64,000 bases of DNA. Source: Bryobacterales bacterium. Lineage in GTDB: Bacteria > Acidobacteriota > Terriglobia > Bryobacterales > Bryobacteraceae. The position numbers and the translations under genes are program-made. Below, one piece after another: positions 7,680 to 16,444 of this stretch; the first letter of the stretch is position 1, and each line of letters opens with the position of its first letter. Location of the stretch: positions 1 through 64,000 of the forward strand of contig JAOAPR010000103.1 of the NCBI GenBank assembly GCA_025463005.1, in the 5' to 3' direction. Under the pieces are notes generated by a model. That model did no database searches. It saw only the letters and a program-made list of their open reading frames with translations, and had not been told where the DNA came from.

Positions 7680-9377
7680 GTGCGAGCGGCTGCCCTCCTC
7701 GGTTTGGCCCTGTGTTTCATGGCCTACGCCCGCACGCCCGCCGAGCGACTGAAGGACGATCGCCTGGAAGCCGTTCACTCCCAGATCGTCGAATGGAAGA
7801 AAACCCGCGCCAACTTCCCCGTCGAAGGGGTATATCAGGACTATCGCGCAGTCTTTCTACCTTCGGATGTGCCCGCGCTCCCTTCCCCGGAAACACTTCT
7901 GCCGGCCGCTCACAACGCCGGCGTTCGGGTGATCTTCGGAGCGTCCATGATGGGCGCCCGCGATGGAATTCTGTTCCTGCATGCCCCTGACGCCGATTTC
8001 AAAGGCACCGACATTTTCGGACAGCCTCAAGAGGAAGACGCCGCTCGCCTGGGCTCGAAGTTCAAGCAGCGCTCCGATGAGGCCTTTGGAGCAGATACTC
8101 ATGCTCCGGGGGCTTTACCCCCGCAATCCGTACTTTTCGCGCGAACGCATCTGCCTCCCGCGAAGGTCACCAAAGACCCGACCGAGGCATACACCGCCGC
8201 CTTCCGTCACGCGACCACCCATATCCTGGCGCCGGAACTGACCGTGGAAGCGATTAGTGCTTCGCTCGCCGCCGGCCACGCCTATGTGGCCCACGATTGG
8301 TTATGCGATCCCACCGGCGCGGCTTTCATTGCGCAGAGTTATTTCGGCGTGTTCGAGATGGGCGATACGGTGGTGCACAATCCTTTGGCCGGCAGCGTCA
8401 CTATCGCTGCGCGCCTTCCGGTCCCCGCCACCATTCGCCTTCTGCGCGATAACACGGTCATTGCCGAAGCGCGTGACTGGAAGCTCGATTACATCGTGCG
8501 GGACCCGGGAGCTTATCGCCTGGAAGCGCTGCTAAGCATCGACGGCGAGGAACGGCCCTGGATCTTCACCAATCCGATTGTTGTGGGCCCGCCCTCCAAC
8601 GTAAACCTTCCCGCCGTTCCGATTTCCTCGAATGTCGACATGCAGCCCGGCATTTCCTATGTTGAAGGCGCACCCGCGGATGCCGAGAAGCACAAGCTTG
8701 ACCTGTATCTTCCTCGAGACAAGAAAAACTTTCCGGTGTTGGTGTTCGTTCACGGCGGATCCTGGCGCAGCGGCGACCGTTCGCTATATAGAGCCCTGGG
8801 CGACCGCTTCGCGCGGGCCGGGATAGGCGTCGCGATTCCCAGTTACCGGCTGATGCCGCAGAACCCGCACCCGGCGCAGATCGAGGACCTGGCGGCAGCA
8901 TTCGACTGGGTGTACCGGAATATCTCTCAGCACGGCGGCGATGCGTCGCAGATTTATCTCAGCGGTCACGCCGCCGGAGCCCATTTGTCGGCGCTACTGG
9001 CGCTGGACGAAAAATACCTGAAGAAATTCGATCTGGCCCGCAACGCGATTCGCGGGGTCATCGCCATGAGCGGCGTGTACAACGTCGACAAGCTGGACAC
9101 GTTTGTCGCGGCGGCTGATAAGGGTGACAAGCACGACGCCTCGCCTGTGGCACACGCCCATTCCGGCGCCCCGCCCTTCTTGGTCAGCTACTGCCAGTGG
9201 GATTATTTCGGCTTGCCCAAACAGGCCCGCGACTTCACCCTGACGCTCAAGAAAAATTTCGTTGCGGCCCGGCTTCTCTACGTTCCCGGCGAGGGTCATA
9301 TTTCGGAGGTGATCAGTCTCGTGCAGGAGAACGGTCCCCTGGTCGATGCCATTCTGCGAACGATTAGTGAAAAATAG
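7680..9377 (+). CDS. Secreted degenerate PHP / BD-FAE-type esterase fusion
   Basis: A 565-residue protein with a short signal peptide (MRAAALLGLALCFMAYA) and two parts. Residues 20-300 recall CehA/McbA-type PHP proteins (AAHNAGVRVIFGAS; EAISASLAAGHAYVAHDW) but lack the metal-binding His-x-His opening. Residues 325-565 are an alpha/beta hydrolase of the BD-FAE/carboxylesterase kind with the oxyanion motif VFVHGGSWRSGD and the late His in PGEGHISEV. The nucleophile elbow, normally GHSAG, reads GHAAG (codon GCC near 8973), so the catalytic Ser is missing. GTG start. The PfkB gene begins directly after the stop, suggesting an operon through the rhomboid gene. Confidence 0.75.
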   Translation: MRAAALLGLALCFMAYARTPAERLKDDRLEAVHSQIVEWKKTRANFPVEGVYQDYRAVFLPSDVPALPSPETLLPAAHNAGVRVIFGASMMGARDGILFLHAPDADFKGTDIFGQPQEEDAARLGSKFKQRSDEAFGADTHAPGALPPQSVLFARTHLPPAKVTKDPTEAYTAAFRHATTHILAPELTVEAISASLAAGHAYVAHDWLCDPTGAAFIAQSYFGVFEMGDTVVHNPLAGSVTIAARLPVPATIRLLRDNTVIAEARDWKLDYIVRDPGAYRLEALLSIDGEERPWIFTNPIVVGPPSNVNLPAVPISSNVDMQPGISYVEGAPADAEKHKLDLYLPRDKKNFPVLVFVHGGSWRSGDRSLYRALGDRFARAGIGVAIPSYRLMPQNPHPAQIEDLAAAFDWVYRNISQHGGDASQIYLSGHAAGAHLSALLALDEKYLKKFDLARNAIRGVIAMSGVYNVDKLDTFVAAADKGDKHDASPVAHAHSGAPPFLVSYCQWDYFGLPKQARDFTLTLKKNFVAARLLYVPGEGHISEVISLVQENGPLVDAILRTISEK

Positions 9378-10325
9378 GTGACTGCACCGGCGTTCGACCT
9401 GGTTGGTGTGGGCCTCAACGCCACCGACACGCTTCTGCTGGTTTCGAAATACCCGGAGTACGGCGGTAAGGTCGCCTTCGACCGCGAAATTGTCAGCCCC
9501 GGCGGTCAGGTGGCCAGCGCGCTCGCAACCTGCGGCAAGCTCGGGTTGCGCACCAAGTACATCGGCGTCGTCGGCGATGACGAACGCGGCCGTATCCAGA
9601 TGGACAGCCTCCGCGAAGCCGCGATGAACCTGGATGATGTCGAGATCCGTGCCGGCTGCCCCAACCAGAGCGCCTACATCGTCATCGACCAGTCCACCGG
9701 CGAGCGCACGATTTTCTGGCATCGGCCGGACTGTCTGCGTATCGATCCGGACAGCATTACTCCGGAGAAGATCGCCTGCGGCCGGATGCTGCATGTGGAC
9801 GGGCACGATACGCCTGCGGTTGCACGCGCCGCCCGGATCGCACGCGAGCATGGTATCCCCGTCAGCGTGGATGTCGATAACGTCTATCCGGGTTTCGATG
9901 AGGTGCTCGCCTGCGTCGACTACCTGGTCGGGAGCACCGAATTTCCCGGGCGATGGACCGGCGAGCGCGATCCCTTTCGCGCCCTGGAGCGCATCCAGAG
10001 CCAACACAGTATGCGAGTGGCTGCCATGACTTTGGGGCGCTACGGCGCGCTCGCGCGTGAAAGCGGACGATTCGTCTATTCCCCAGGATTCGTGGTGAAT
10101 TGCGTCGACACCACTGGCGCTGGAGACGTCTTTCACGGAGCGTTCTGTTATTCTGTGCTCAAGGGAGCAACCGTGCGGGATTCGCTTGAATTTTCCAACG
10201 CGATGGCTGCTCTGAACTGCACGCGGCTGGGGGCGAGAGGCGGAATCGCCACGGCGGCCGAGGCGCATGAACTGATGCAGCGCGGCGAGCGCCGCTCCCA
10301 CCACGACTTCTCCCGCAACCAATGA
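9378..10325 (+). CDS. PfkB-family carbohydrate kinase
   Basis: A 315-residue ribokinase-fold sugar or nucleoside kinase. The N-terminal substrate motif is SPGGQVASALATCGKLG, followed by YIGVVGDDERG. The C-terminal ATP and catalytic motif is DTTGAGDVFHGAF, with the catalytic Asp in GAGD. The specific sugar cannot be read from sequence. The GTG start follows the preceding stop with no gap, and its TGA overlaps the ATG of the rhomboid gene, so translation is probably coupled across all three genes. Confidence 0.88.
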   Translation: MTAPAFDLVGVGLNATDTLLLVSKYPEYGGKVAFDREIVSPGGQVASALATCGKLGLRTKYIGVVGDDERGRIQMDSLREAAMNLDDVEIRAGCPNQSAYIVIDQSTGERTIFWHRPDCLRIDPDSITPEKIACGRMLHVDGHDTPAVARAARIAREHGIPVSVDVDNVYPGFDEVLACVDYLVGSTEFPGRWTGERDPFRALERIQSQHSMRVAAMTLGRYGALARESGRFVYSPGFVVNCVDTTGAGDVFHGAFCYSVLKGATVRDSLEFSNAMAALNCTRLGARGGIATAAEAHELMQRGERRSHHDFSRNQ

Positions 10326-10996
10326 TCCCGCTACGCTCGAGCGAGCGTGTTTACTCGCGCACGGTCGTCACCGGCACTCTGATCGCGATCAACGTCGTCA
10401 TCTTCTTGTACACACGGTACCTAGCGACGTTGAGTTACGATGCCGTCAACCAGTTTGTTAAAAGCTGGGGTATCGTGCCGGACGATCTGCACCTGATCAC
10501 CCTGCTCACCTCCATGTTTCTGCACGGAGGGTGGCTGCACCTGCTTGGGAACATGCTGTTTTTGTGGGTTTTCGGACGAAATCTGGAGGACCTGATCGGG
10601 GGAACGCGCTTTCTGATCTTCTACCTGCTGTGCGGCGTGGCGGCGGCGGGGGTGCAGGTGCTCGCGAATCCCCATTCGCCGGTTCCCACCATCGGAGCCA
10701 GCGGCGCCATCGCAGGCGTGATGGGCGCATACCTGGTGAAGTTTCCGCGCTCGCAGATCGACACTCTGGTTCTGCTGATCATTTTTTTCACACGCGTGAC
10801 GATTCCCGCGCCGTTCTACCTGCTCCTCTGGTTCGGCATGCAGTTCCTGAACGGTTTCGAATCCATCGGCGACCGGAACTATACCGGCGGCGGGGTGGCC
10901 TGGTTCGCGCATATTGGCGGCTTCATCGCCGGAATGCTGCTCATCCGCCTGTTTCCCGCGCGCCAACGCTGGCGACATTGGTACGACGAACCTTAA
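10322..10996 (+). CDS. Rhomboid-family intramembrane serine protease
   Basis: A 224-residue polytopic membrane protein with the rhomboid core. HGGWLHLLGNMLFLWVFG is the HxxxN-type loop and helix, the catalytic Ser is in GASGAIAGVMG, and the partner His is in FAHIGGFIAGM. Six helices fit the hydrophobicity. Rhomboids cleave membrane proteins within the bilayer; the substrate here is unknown. The start overlaps the kinase stop by four bases. The C-terminus is short and basic (RQRWRHWYDEP). Confidence 0.92.
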   Translation: MIPLRSSERVYSRTVVTGTLIAINVVIFLYTRYLATLSYDAVNQFVKSWGIVPDDLHLITLLTSMFLHGGWLHLLGNMLFLWVFGRNLEDLIGGTRFLIFYLLCGVAAAGVQVLANPHSPVPTIGASGAIAGVMGAYLVKFPRSQIDTLVLLIIFFTRVTIPAPFYLLLWFGMQFLNGFESIGDRNYTGGGVAWFAHIGGFIAGMLLIRLFPARQRWRHWYDEP

Positions 10997-11034
10997 GGGG
11001 TTTGGTGTCAGAATGAGAACCGAGGAGACTCATT

Positions 11035-11499
11035 ATGGCAACTCAAGTCCGACCGATTCCTGAGGGATATCACACCGCCACGCCGTACCTCATCTGCGAT
11101 GGCGCGGCCCAGGCGATCGACTTCTACAAGCAGGCATTTGGCGCCGTCGAGATCATGCGTATGCCGATGCCCAACGGAAAGCTGGGGCATGCCGAGATCA
11201 AAATCGGCGACTCCCACATCATGCTCGCCGACGAGAATCCGGAGCAGGGCGCGCGATCGCCGAAGAGCTATGGCGGCTCGCCCATCAGCGTGCTCCTGTA
11301 TGTGGAGAAGGTGGACGCGGTGGTCGCGCAAGCTGTGTCCGCCGGCGGTAAGATGACCCGTCCGCTCAAGGACGAGTTTTATGGCGACCGGACCGCTACG
11401 GTCGTCGATCCCTTCGGGCATACCTGGTACATCCACACGCACATCAAGGACGTATCGCCCGAGGAGATGAAGAAGGCGATGCAGTCGGCCGGCCAGTAA
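11035..11499 (+). CDS. VOC-superfamily (PhnB/glyoxalase-like) protein
   Basis: A 154-residue protein of the vicinal oxygen chelate fold, PhnB-like subgroup. It has the opening TPYLICDGAAQAIDFYKQAF, the HAEIKIGDSHIMLAD strand, the second module VEKVDAVVAQAVSAGG and the ending FYGDRTATVVDPFGHTW. Members bind metal and act in glyoxalase-like, dioxygenase or resistance reactions, and many have no known substrate. GAGGAG just upstream of the ATG is a good ribosome-binding site. It stands alone between the rhomboid gene and a promoter-like region. Confidence 0.88.
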   Translation: MATQVRPIPEGYHTATPYLICDGAAQAIDFYKQAFGAVEIMRMPMPNGKLGHAEIKIGDSHIMLADENPEQGARSPKSYGGSPISVLLYVEKVDAVVAQAVSAGGKMTRPLKDEFYGDRTATVVDPFGHTWYIHTHIKDVSPEEMKKAMQSAGQ

Positions 11500-11538
11500 G
11501 AAAGTCGGCGCGCCCTGTCCGTTTCCTCCTGTCTTTCA

Positions 11539-11570
11539 TTGACACAGAGTACTTTGTAGTATAGAGTACT
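11539..11570 (+). promoter_or_regulatory. Promoter/operator candidate with GTACT-N11-AGTAC dyad
   Basis: TTGACA at 11539-11544 is a perfect -35 hexamer. Behind it AGAGTACT occurs twice (11546-11553 and 11563-11570), forming both a 17-base direct repeat and a GTACT-N11-AGTAC dyad. The -10 would lie in the TAGTATAGAGT stretch. The element ends 4 bases before the radical SAM start, so a bound repressor would also block translation initiation. Confidence 0.5.
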
Positions 11571-11573
11571 CAC

Positions 11574-13115
11574 ATGATTAACGCCTCTGAGCCGTTCGCG
11601 CGGCCCGTGCGCCGCGGCTGGGTTCCCCCTGAAATGCTGCACCCCCCGCACCTCGATCCCGCAGTGCGTTCCGAGCCGGTCCAGCCGCGATACGCGCTAC
11701 TCATCAATCCGTTCTATGCCAAAGATCCCCATGCAAGCTTCGGAAAGCACGTATTGACGCCAACCCTGGCTCTGACCAGTTTTGCGGCGACCACGCCAGA
11801 ATCCTGGCGCGTTCAATACTGGGACGAAAATCTTCTCGATGGGCGACCGCCACATGAGCCGATGCCGGAAGTGGTCGGGATTACGGTCCACCTCACGTTC
11901 GCGCGCCGAGCATTTCAGCTTGCAGACTGGTATCGCCGTCGAGGCAGCAAGGTGATCCTGGGCGGACTTCACGTTCTCTCCTGCCCCGAGGAGTGTGCGC
12001 CGCACGCCGACGCACTCGCGCTGGGAGACGGTGTCCAGCTATGGCCGCGAATTCTGGCGGACGTTGAAAATAATCAATTGCGGCCACGCTACGCGGCAAC
12101 GTATGAAAACGACTATCGGGAGGATCCGGTTCCGCGTCGCGCGATCCTTCCGCGGGCGAGTTTTCTGACCACCACCAGCCTGATTGCCACCCGCGGGTGT
12201 CACAATCGGTGCGGATTCTGCTATCTGGCGACAGAGGGCTTGCGCATGCCCTACCGCATGCGGGACCCTGCCCAGGTCGCATCCGAATTCCTGGAAGACG
12301 GCCAGCCGTACGCCGTGTTCATTGACAACAATTTGGGATCGCGGCGCGAATACCTGAGGGCGCTCTGCGAGGCTCTTAAACCGCTTGAGAAGATCTGGAG
12401 CGCGGCTGTCTCCATCGACGTCACCGACGATCCGAGTTTGATTCGAGCCATGGCCCTGGCCGGCTGCACCGGCGTATTCGTGGGGTTCGAGTCCCTGTCC
12501 GACGAGAACCTGGCGGACGCCCGCAAGAAAACTCCGAAAACGGCGGACTACGCGCGCCGGGTCCGCATGCTTCACGACAACGGAATCCAGGTCAATGGTT
12601 CATTTGTGCTGGGCTTCGATCACGACCGAAAAGACGTTTTCGCGCGCACCGCCGCGTGGGTGGAGGAGAACCGGCTGGAATGCGCCACGTTTCATATCCT
12701 GACTCCGTACCCAGCGACGCCGCTATTCCGGCAAATGGAAACCGAGGGCCGGCTGCTTCACCGCGATTGGAGCTTGTACGATACGGCCCACGCCGTCTTT
12801 CGTCCCAAGCACATGGAACCGGAGGAGCTGGAGCAAGGCTACGGATGGCTCTATGAGCGGCTGTTTTCGCACACATCTATCTGGAGACGCCGTCCCGACG
12901 ATTGGCGCGCCGTGGCGCCCTATCTAGCGATGTCGTATCTCTACAAGCGCTCCAATCGATTCTGGCATTTGCTGATCAAGCGCCATCTGGTGCATCGCGC
13001 CTGGAAACCTCTGGTCGAGCTGACTCGACTCAGGCATTTGCGCTTTCGCAAAAATCTGGCGGCGTACGATGCGCCGGTCGTTCCGCGGGGCAACGTCATA
13101 ACCGCCGGAGTTTAA
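11574..13115 (+). CDS. B12-binding-type radical SAM protein
   Basis: A 513-residue protein. Residues 35-150 look like the cobalamin-binding Rossmann domain that precedes many radical SAM enzymes (PRYALLINPFY, VVGITVHLTFARRAFQLADW, GSKVILGGLH). Residues 195-420 are the radical SAM core, with the cluster motif in RGCHNRCGFCYLAT (Cys-x3-Cys-x2-Cys). The C-terminal 90 residues are basic and family-specific. Such enzymes methylate or rearrange unactivated carbon in lipids, hopanoids or natural products; the target here is unknown. There is almost no room for a Shine-Dalgarno site between the operator-like repeats and the ATG. Confidence 0.85.
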   Translation: MINASEPFARPVRRGWVPPEMLHPPHLDPAVRSEPVQPRYALLINPFYAKDPHASFGKHVLTPTLALTSFAATTPESWRVQYWDENLLDGRPPHEPMPEVVGITVHLTFARRAFQLADWYRRRGSKVILGGLHVLSCPEECAPHADALALGDGVQLWPRILADVENNQLRPRYAATYENDYREDPVPRRAILPRASFLTTTSLIATRGCHNRCGFCYLATEGLRMPYRMRDPAQVASEFLEDGQPYAVFIDNNLGSRREYLRALCEALKPLEKIWSAAVSIDVTDDPSLIRAMALAGCTGVFVGFESLSDENLADARKKTPKTADYARRVRMLHDNGIQVNGSFVLGFDHDRKDVFARTAAWVEENRLECATFHILTPYPATPLFRQMETEGRLLHRDWSLYDTAHAVFRPKHMEPEELEQGYGWLYERLFSHTSIWRRRPDDWRAVAPYLAMSYLYKRSNRFWHLLIKRHLVHRAWKPLVELTRLRHLRFRKNLAAYDAPVVPRGNVITAGV

Positions 13116-13117
13116 GC

Positions 13118-13915
13118 TCACTCTTCCGGAACAGTCCATTTTTCGCCGCACTGGAATACTTTGAACTGTTGCTCCGGCCGGTGGCCCAGCATGTGCGAGA
13201 CGAATTCGCTTTCGCGATCCTCGTCGAACGTTGCATAGTGCATAGGCACGATCCAAGCAGCGCCTATATCGGAAGAAAGTTGCGCGGCGTCATTCACCGT
13301 CAGGTTCCCGTCGCCGATGGGCAGCAGCGCGACGTTCACATTGAAGGGTCGCAAGTGCGCGGCCAATTCCTGATAAGGAACGCAGTCACCCGCGTGATAA
13401 ATGGTCCAGCGTCCGAAGCGGATCAAGTAGCCCAAGTAAGGATATCCGCCGGCTGAGGTCCAGTCGAGCCGCGGATGCGCCGAAGGCACCGCATACACGC
13501 GACCGTAGAGGTTGTCCTTGAAGTACTCGATGCGCAGCCCGGAATCCGTGGTGGTCATGCGGTTGTAGGGAATGCCGGCGGCATTCGCGGGATCGGCCGC
13601 GCTTTTCGGCAGGACCAGCTTCGCGCTCCGGCAGTTCTCCAGCATGGGGCAGATCGAGGGTGCGTCCAGGTGCCCGGGGTGCGCATGGGTCGCGAAAATC
13701 ATGTCTGCATTCCGGATGTCGCTCGCGGCCAGCGGCGCTGCCATCCGCCGCGTCCGCCCAGGCGGGTCCGATAGACACGGGTCGATATAGAACGTAATGT
13801 TGGCGAAGCGCAGCACGAAGCCGGCGTGGCCCAGCCACCATAGGGTGGGCGTGACGGCCAGCGTCTGGTCGATCTCTTCGATCAGCTCGCGGCCACTTTT
13901 CGCAGGCCTCTGCAT
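13118..13915 (-). CDS. UlaG-like metallo-beta-lactamase-fold hydrolase
   Basis: A 265-residue MBL-fold protein of the UlaG/L-ascorbate lactonase-like type. It has LGHAGFVLRFANITFYIDPC, the metal loop THAHPGHLD, the later AVPSAHPRLD, AGDCVPYQELA and VPMHYATFDED. The metal loop normally reads H-x-H-x-D-H; here the Asp is Gly (HAHPGH), which removes one expected metal-2 ligand. ATG at 13915 is preferred because earlier in-frame sequence overlaps the sua5 coding region and has no family features. The gene lies 10 bases after sua5 and is probably in the prfB-sua5 operon. It converges with the radical SAM gene two bases away. Confidence 0.82.
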   Translation of the reverse strand: MQRPAKSGRELIEEIDQTLAVTPTLWWLGHAGFVLRFANITFYIDPCLSDPPGRTRRMAAPLAASDIRNADMIFATHAHPGHLDAPSICPMLENCRSAKLVLPKSAADPANAAGIPYNRMTTTDSGLRIEYFKDNLYGRVYAVPSAHPRLDWTSAGGYPYLGYLIRFGRWTIYHAGDCVPYQELAAHLRPFNVNVALLPIGDGNLTVNDAAQLSSDIGAAWIVPMHYATFDEDRESEFVSHMLGHRPEQQFKVFQCGEKWTVPEE

Positions 13916-13925
13916 CCTGGGTATT

Positions 13926-14828
13926 TTATCCTCTTGAGGCACGTTGCAGCCGGTCGCGGATCGCCGTCCAGTCCGGCGCATCCGGCGGAATCTCCACAGC
14001 GATCCACGGCCAATTCTCCGCGTCAAGCTGGTGCAGCACTCGATAGAGCTGCGCCGCGTAGGGTCCCGCATCGAGCGGCATGCGCACACTGCGAGCCGCC
14101 AGGCCGAGCGCCACCCGCCACACGTAGGCTCCAGTACGATCCGGAAGCTCAGCCGGTCCAGTTACAACGATCAGCCGTGTTCGCGGGCTGTAGTGCTTTT
14201 CGTGCATGCCGGGAGATGGATGTGCTGCGCCGGCCTGTACGGCGGCGTGCTCAATTTCGCCTAAGCGAATCATTCCCGGCCGCAGTAACGTGGGTTGGTC
14301 ACCTTCGATCGCTACTACGGTCGATTCGATTCCCACCGCGGATGGGCCGCCATCGAGAACAGGCACGGCATCGCCGAACGCTGCGCGCACGTGGTCCGCA
14401 GTGGTAGGAGAAAGTCCGGTAAAGCGGTTCGCGCTCGGTGCGGCAACCGGCACGCCAGCTTCTTGGATCAGCTCCAACGCAATCGGGTGATTCGGCATGC
14501 GCACGCCGACCGTCGGCAATCCTGCTGTTACGCTGGCCGGCACGAGGTCGCGTTTACGCAGCACCATCGTCAACGGCCCCGGCCACCACTGGCGGGCCAA
14601 CTCGTCGGCGAGCGGGGGCCATTCGGCCACGATCTCCCGGGCCATCTCAATCGATGCCACGTGCACGATCAGCGGACTTGTCTCGGGCCGCCCCTTCATC
14701 TCGAATATTTTTTGAACGGCGGCTGGATCGAGCGCGTTCGCACCCAGGCCGTAAACCGTTTCGGTGGGAAATGCGACCAGCCCGCCGCCGCGGAGGATCT
14801 GCGCAGCCTCCTTAATCGAGAGGCTCAT
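13926..14828 (-). CDS. sua5: L-threonylcarbamoyladenylate synthase (Sua5/YrdC)
   Basis: A 300-residue protein that makes threonylcarbamoyl-AMP from Thr, bicarbonate and ATP for the t6A37 tRNA modification. The YrdC domain shows FPTETVYGLGANA, KGRPETSPLIVHV, WWPGPLTMVL, TVGVRMPNHP and APSANRFTGLSPT. The C-terminal Sua5 domain (about residues 205-300, beginning SPGMHEKHYSPRTRL) marks it as the long Sua5 form rather than TsaC. Its start overlaps the prfB end by 17 bases, placing two translation-fidelity genes in one transcript. Confidence 0.93.
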   Translation of the reverse strand: MSLSIKEAAQILRGGGLVAFPTETVYGLGANALDPAAVQKIFEMKGRPETSPLIVHVASIEMAREIVAEWPPLADELARQWWPGPLTMVLRKRDLVPASVTAGLPTVGVRMPNHPIALELIQEAGVPVAAPSANRFTGLSPTTADHVRAAFGDAVPVLDGGPSAVGIESTVVAIEGDQPTLLRPGMIRLGEIEHAAVQAGAAHPSPGMHEKHYSPRTRLIVVTGPAELPDRTGAYVWRVALGLAARSVRMPLDAGPYAAQLYRVLHQLDAENWPWIAVEIPPDAPDWTAIRDRLQRASRG

Positions 14829-15943
14829 CTTTATCAGTAGCCGTTTTACCTGTTTTGCGGAATACCAGATAGGAATGGATCAGCGCATCCAGATCGCCAT
14901 CCAGCACTCGGTCGACGTCGCCGACCGAGAGCTTGGTGCGATGATCCTTGATCAGCCGATAAGGCGCGAGCACGTAACTCCGAATTTGGCTGCCGAAGTT
15001 GATCTCGAGCTTGGAATCCTCCATCTTGCGATCCTCGGCGCGCTTCTTGTCCATTTCGTGCTCATAGAGTTTCGCGCGAAGCTGCTTCATTGCGGTAGCC
15101 CGGTTCTTGTGCTGGCTGCGCTCACTCTGGCACTGCACCACGATGCCGGTGGACAGGTGCGTCATGCGAATGGCAGAATCGGTGCGGTTGACGTGCTGGC
15201 CGCCGGCGCCGGAAGCCCGGAACGTGTCTACACGCAGATCTTCGGGACGAATATCGATCTTGATCTCCTCATCGATCTGCGGATAAACGAACACGGACGC
15301 GAACGAAGTGTGGCGGCGCGCGGCAGAGTCGAATGGTGAAATACGGACCAGGCGATGTACGCCCACTTCACTTTGGAGAAGTCCGTAGGCGTTTTCACCG
15401 TTGACCTCGAAGGTCGCGGATTTAATGCCCGCTCCCTCGCCTTCCAGCCGATCCGTTTCGACGATCTCAAATTTGTTGCGCTCCGCCCAGCGGTAATACA
15501 TGCGCAGGAGCATTTCCGCCCAGTCCTGGCTTTCGGTGCCTCCGGCGCCGGGATGAATCGTGACGATGGCGCTTTTCGCGGCGTTATCGCCTGAAAGCAG
15601 CATCTGAGTTTCGAGCTTTTCGAGGAAGCCGGAAAAACTCTTGATGTCCCGCTCGAGATCCGCGGAAACGTTTTCGCCTTCACGTCCGAGCTCGAACAGG
15701 GTGTCCAGGTCGGAAGTCAGGCCGCATATCTTGGCTTCTTGGGCGATCTGCTCTTCCAGGCGCTTGCGATCCTGCATGATCTTCTGGCTTTTCTCGGGAT
15801 TCGACCAGAAGTCGGGAGCGTTGATTTGCTCTTCGAGCTTGTTTAGCTGATTTTTTCGGGTGGGCGCGTCAAAGATAGCTCCGCACAGCATCGGCTTGCT
15901 GGCGGAGCGTAGTGTATTCGCGTTGCAGTTCGTCGAGGGTCAT
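14812..15943 (-). CDS. prfB: Peptide chain release factor 2, with programmed +1 frameshift
   Basis: This is RF2, which ends translation at UGA and UAA codons. The gene starts at ATG 15943 (MTLDELQREYTTLRQQADAV), meets an in-frame TGA at 15871-15869 after 24 codons, and continues in the +1 frame as DAPTRKNQLNKLEEQ to the stop at 14812, giving about 376 residues. The stop-codon-reading tripeptide SPF is in ISPFDSAARR, and the hydrolysis motif is in GAGGQHVNRTDS near residue 248. Length and spacing fit E. coli RF2 (365 residues). Neither open frame alone is the gene. No gene is close upstream, so the promoter should lie just before 15943. Confidence 0.93.
15868..15882 (-). promoter_or_regulatory. 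prfB: prfB programmed frameshift site
   Basis: On the minus strand the sequence reads GGAG-C-TAT-CTT-TGA-C. CTT is the slippery Leu codon, TGA the in-frame stop, C the favourable next base, and GGAG the internal Shine-Dalgarno-like stimulator three to four bases upstream of the slip. This is the classical RF2 autoregulation signal: low RF2 slows reading of TGA and favours the shift. Confidence 0.92.
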
Positions 15944-15983
15944 TCTTTTACGAGTGTACCGTATGCTAGAACTTTCATAGGAC

Positions 15984-16430
15984 ATGCGTCCACGGCGATC
16001 CCCGCAAGACTGGTTGCTTGAAGCGATCGCCTTCGCAGCGTTGATCGCGACCTTTGCCATGGTGTTCGGGCATTGGCAAAGATTGCCCGCGTTCGCCCGC
16101 AGAGGCAGCGGCGCGAGTCTGGTGGTCATGGTGTTTCTCAACGCGGGCGTGTACGTCCTCCTGACCGTAGCCGCGCGCTACCAGCAACTGGTCAATATCC
16201 CTTTCGAAGTCGACCGCGAGCGTCCCGAGGTCAAGCAAGTGCTGCTGCGGATGACCATCGTGCTCAAGACCGTTCTGATGGTTCTGCTGGCGGGGCTGCT
16301 GTGGATCATCGTGAATACTCCCGTGGGTCGAATGCGGGCCGCGGGACGCGGTTTCCTGGCGATATTTTTGATCGCGATGCTCGCGCCGACGCTGATTTAC
16401 GTCCGCAAGCTGAGCCGATTCCGCAAGTGA
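15984..16430 (+). CDS. Small four-helix membrane protein (DUF1648-like)
   Basis: A 148-residue integral membrane protein with four hydrophobic segments (about residues 11-30, 42-63, 92-110, 122-138) and a basic C-terminus (YVRKLSRFRK). The start WLLEAIAFAALIATFAMVFG and HWQRLPA recall the DUF1648 family often found near antibiotic- or stress-response membrane proteins, but the match is weak. It is divergent from prfB with a 40-base gap and is followed 14 bases later by the methyltransferase pair. Function unknown. Confidence 0.65.
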   Translation: MRPRRSPQDWLLEAIAFAALIATFAMVFGHWQRLPAFARRGSGASLVVMVFLNAGVYVLLTVAARYQQLVNIPFEVDRERPEVKQVLLRMTIVLKTVLMVLLAGLLWIIVNTPVGRMRAAGRGFLAIFLIAMLAPTLIYVRKLSRFRK

Positions 16431-16444
16431 GAGAATGCTAGGTA

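Noticed and set aside
8994-10322. 442-residue minus-strand frame
   Set aside because: Antisense to the PfkB kinase gene, which has complete family motifs; long only because of high GC.
15869-15943. prfB as a frameshifted pseudogene
   Set aside because: The CTT-TGA-C with upstream GGAG is the conserved programmed frameshift, and the rest of RF2 is intact.
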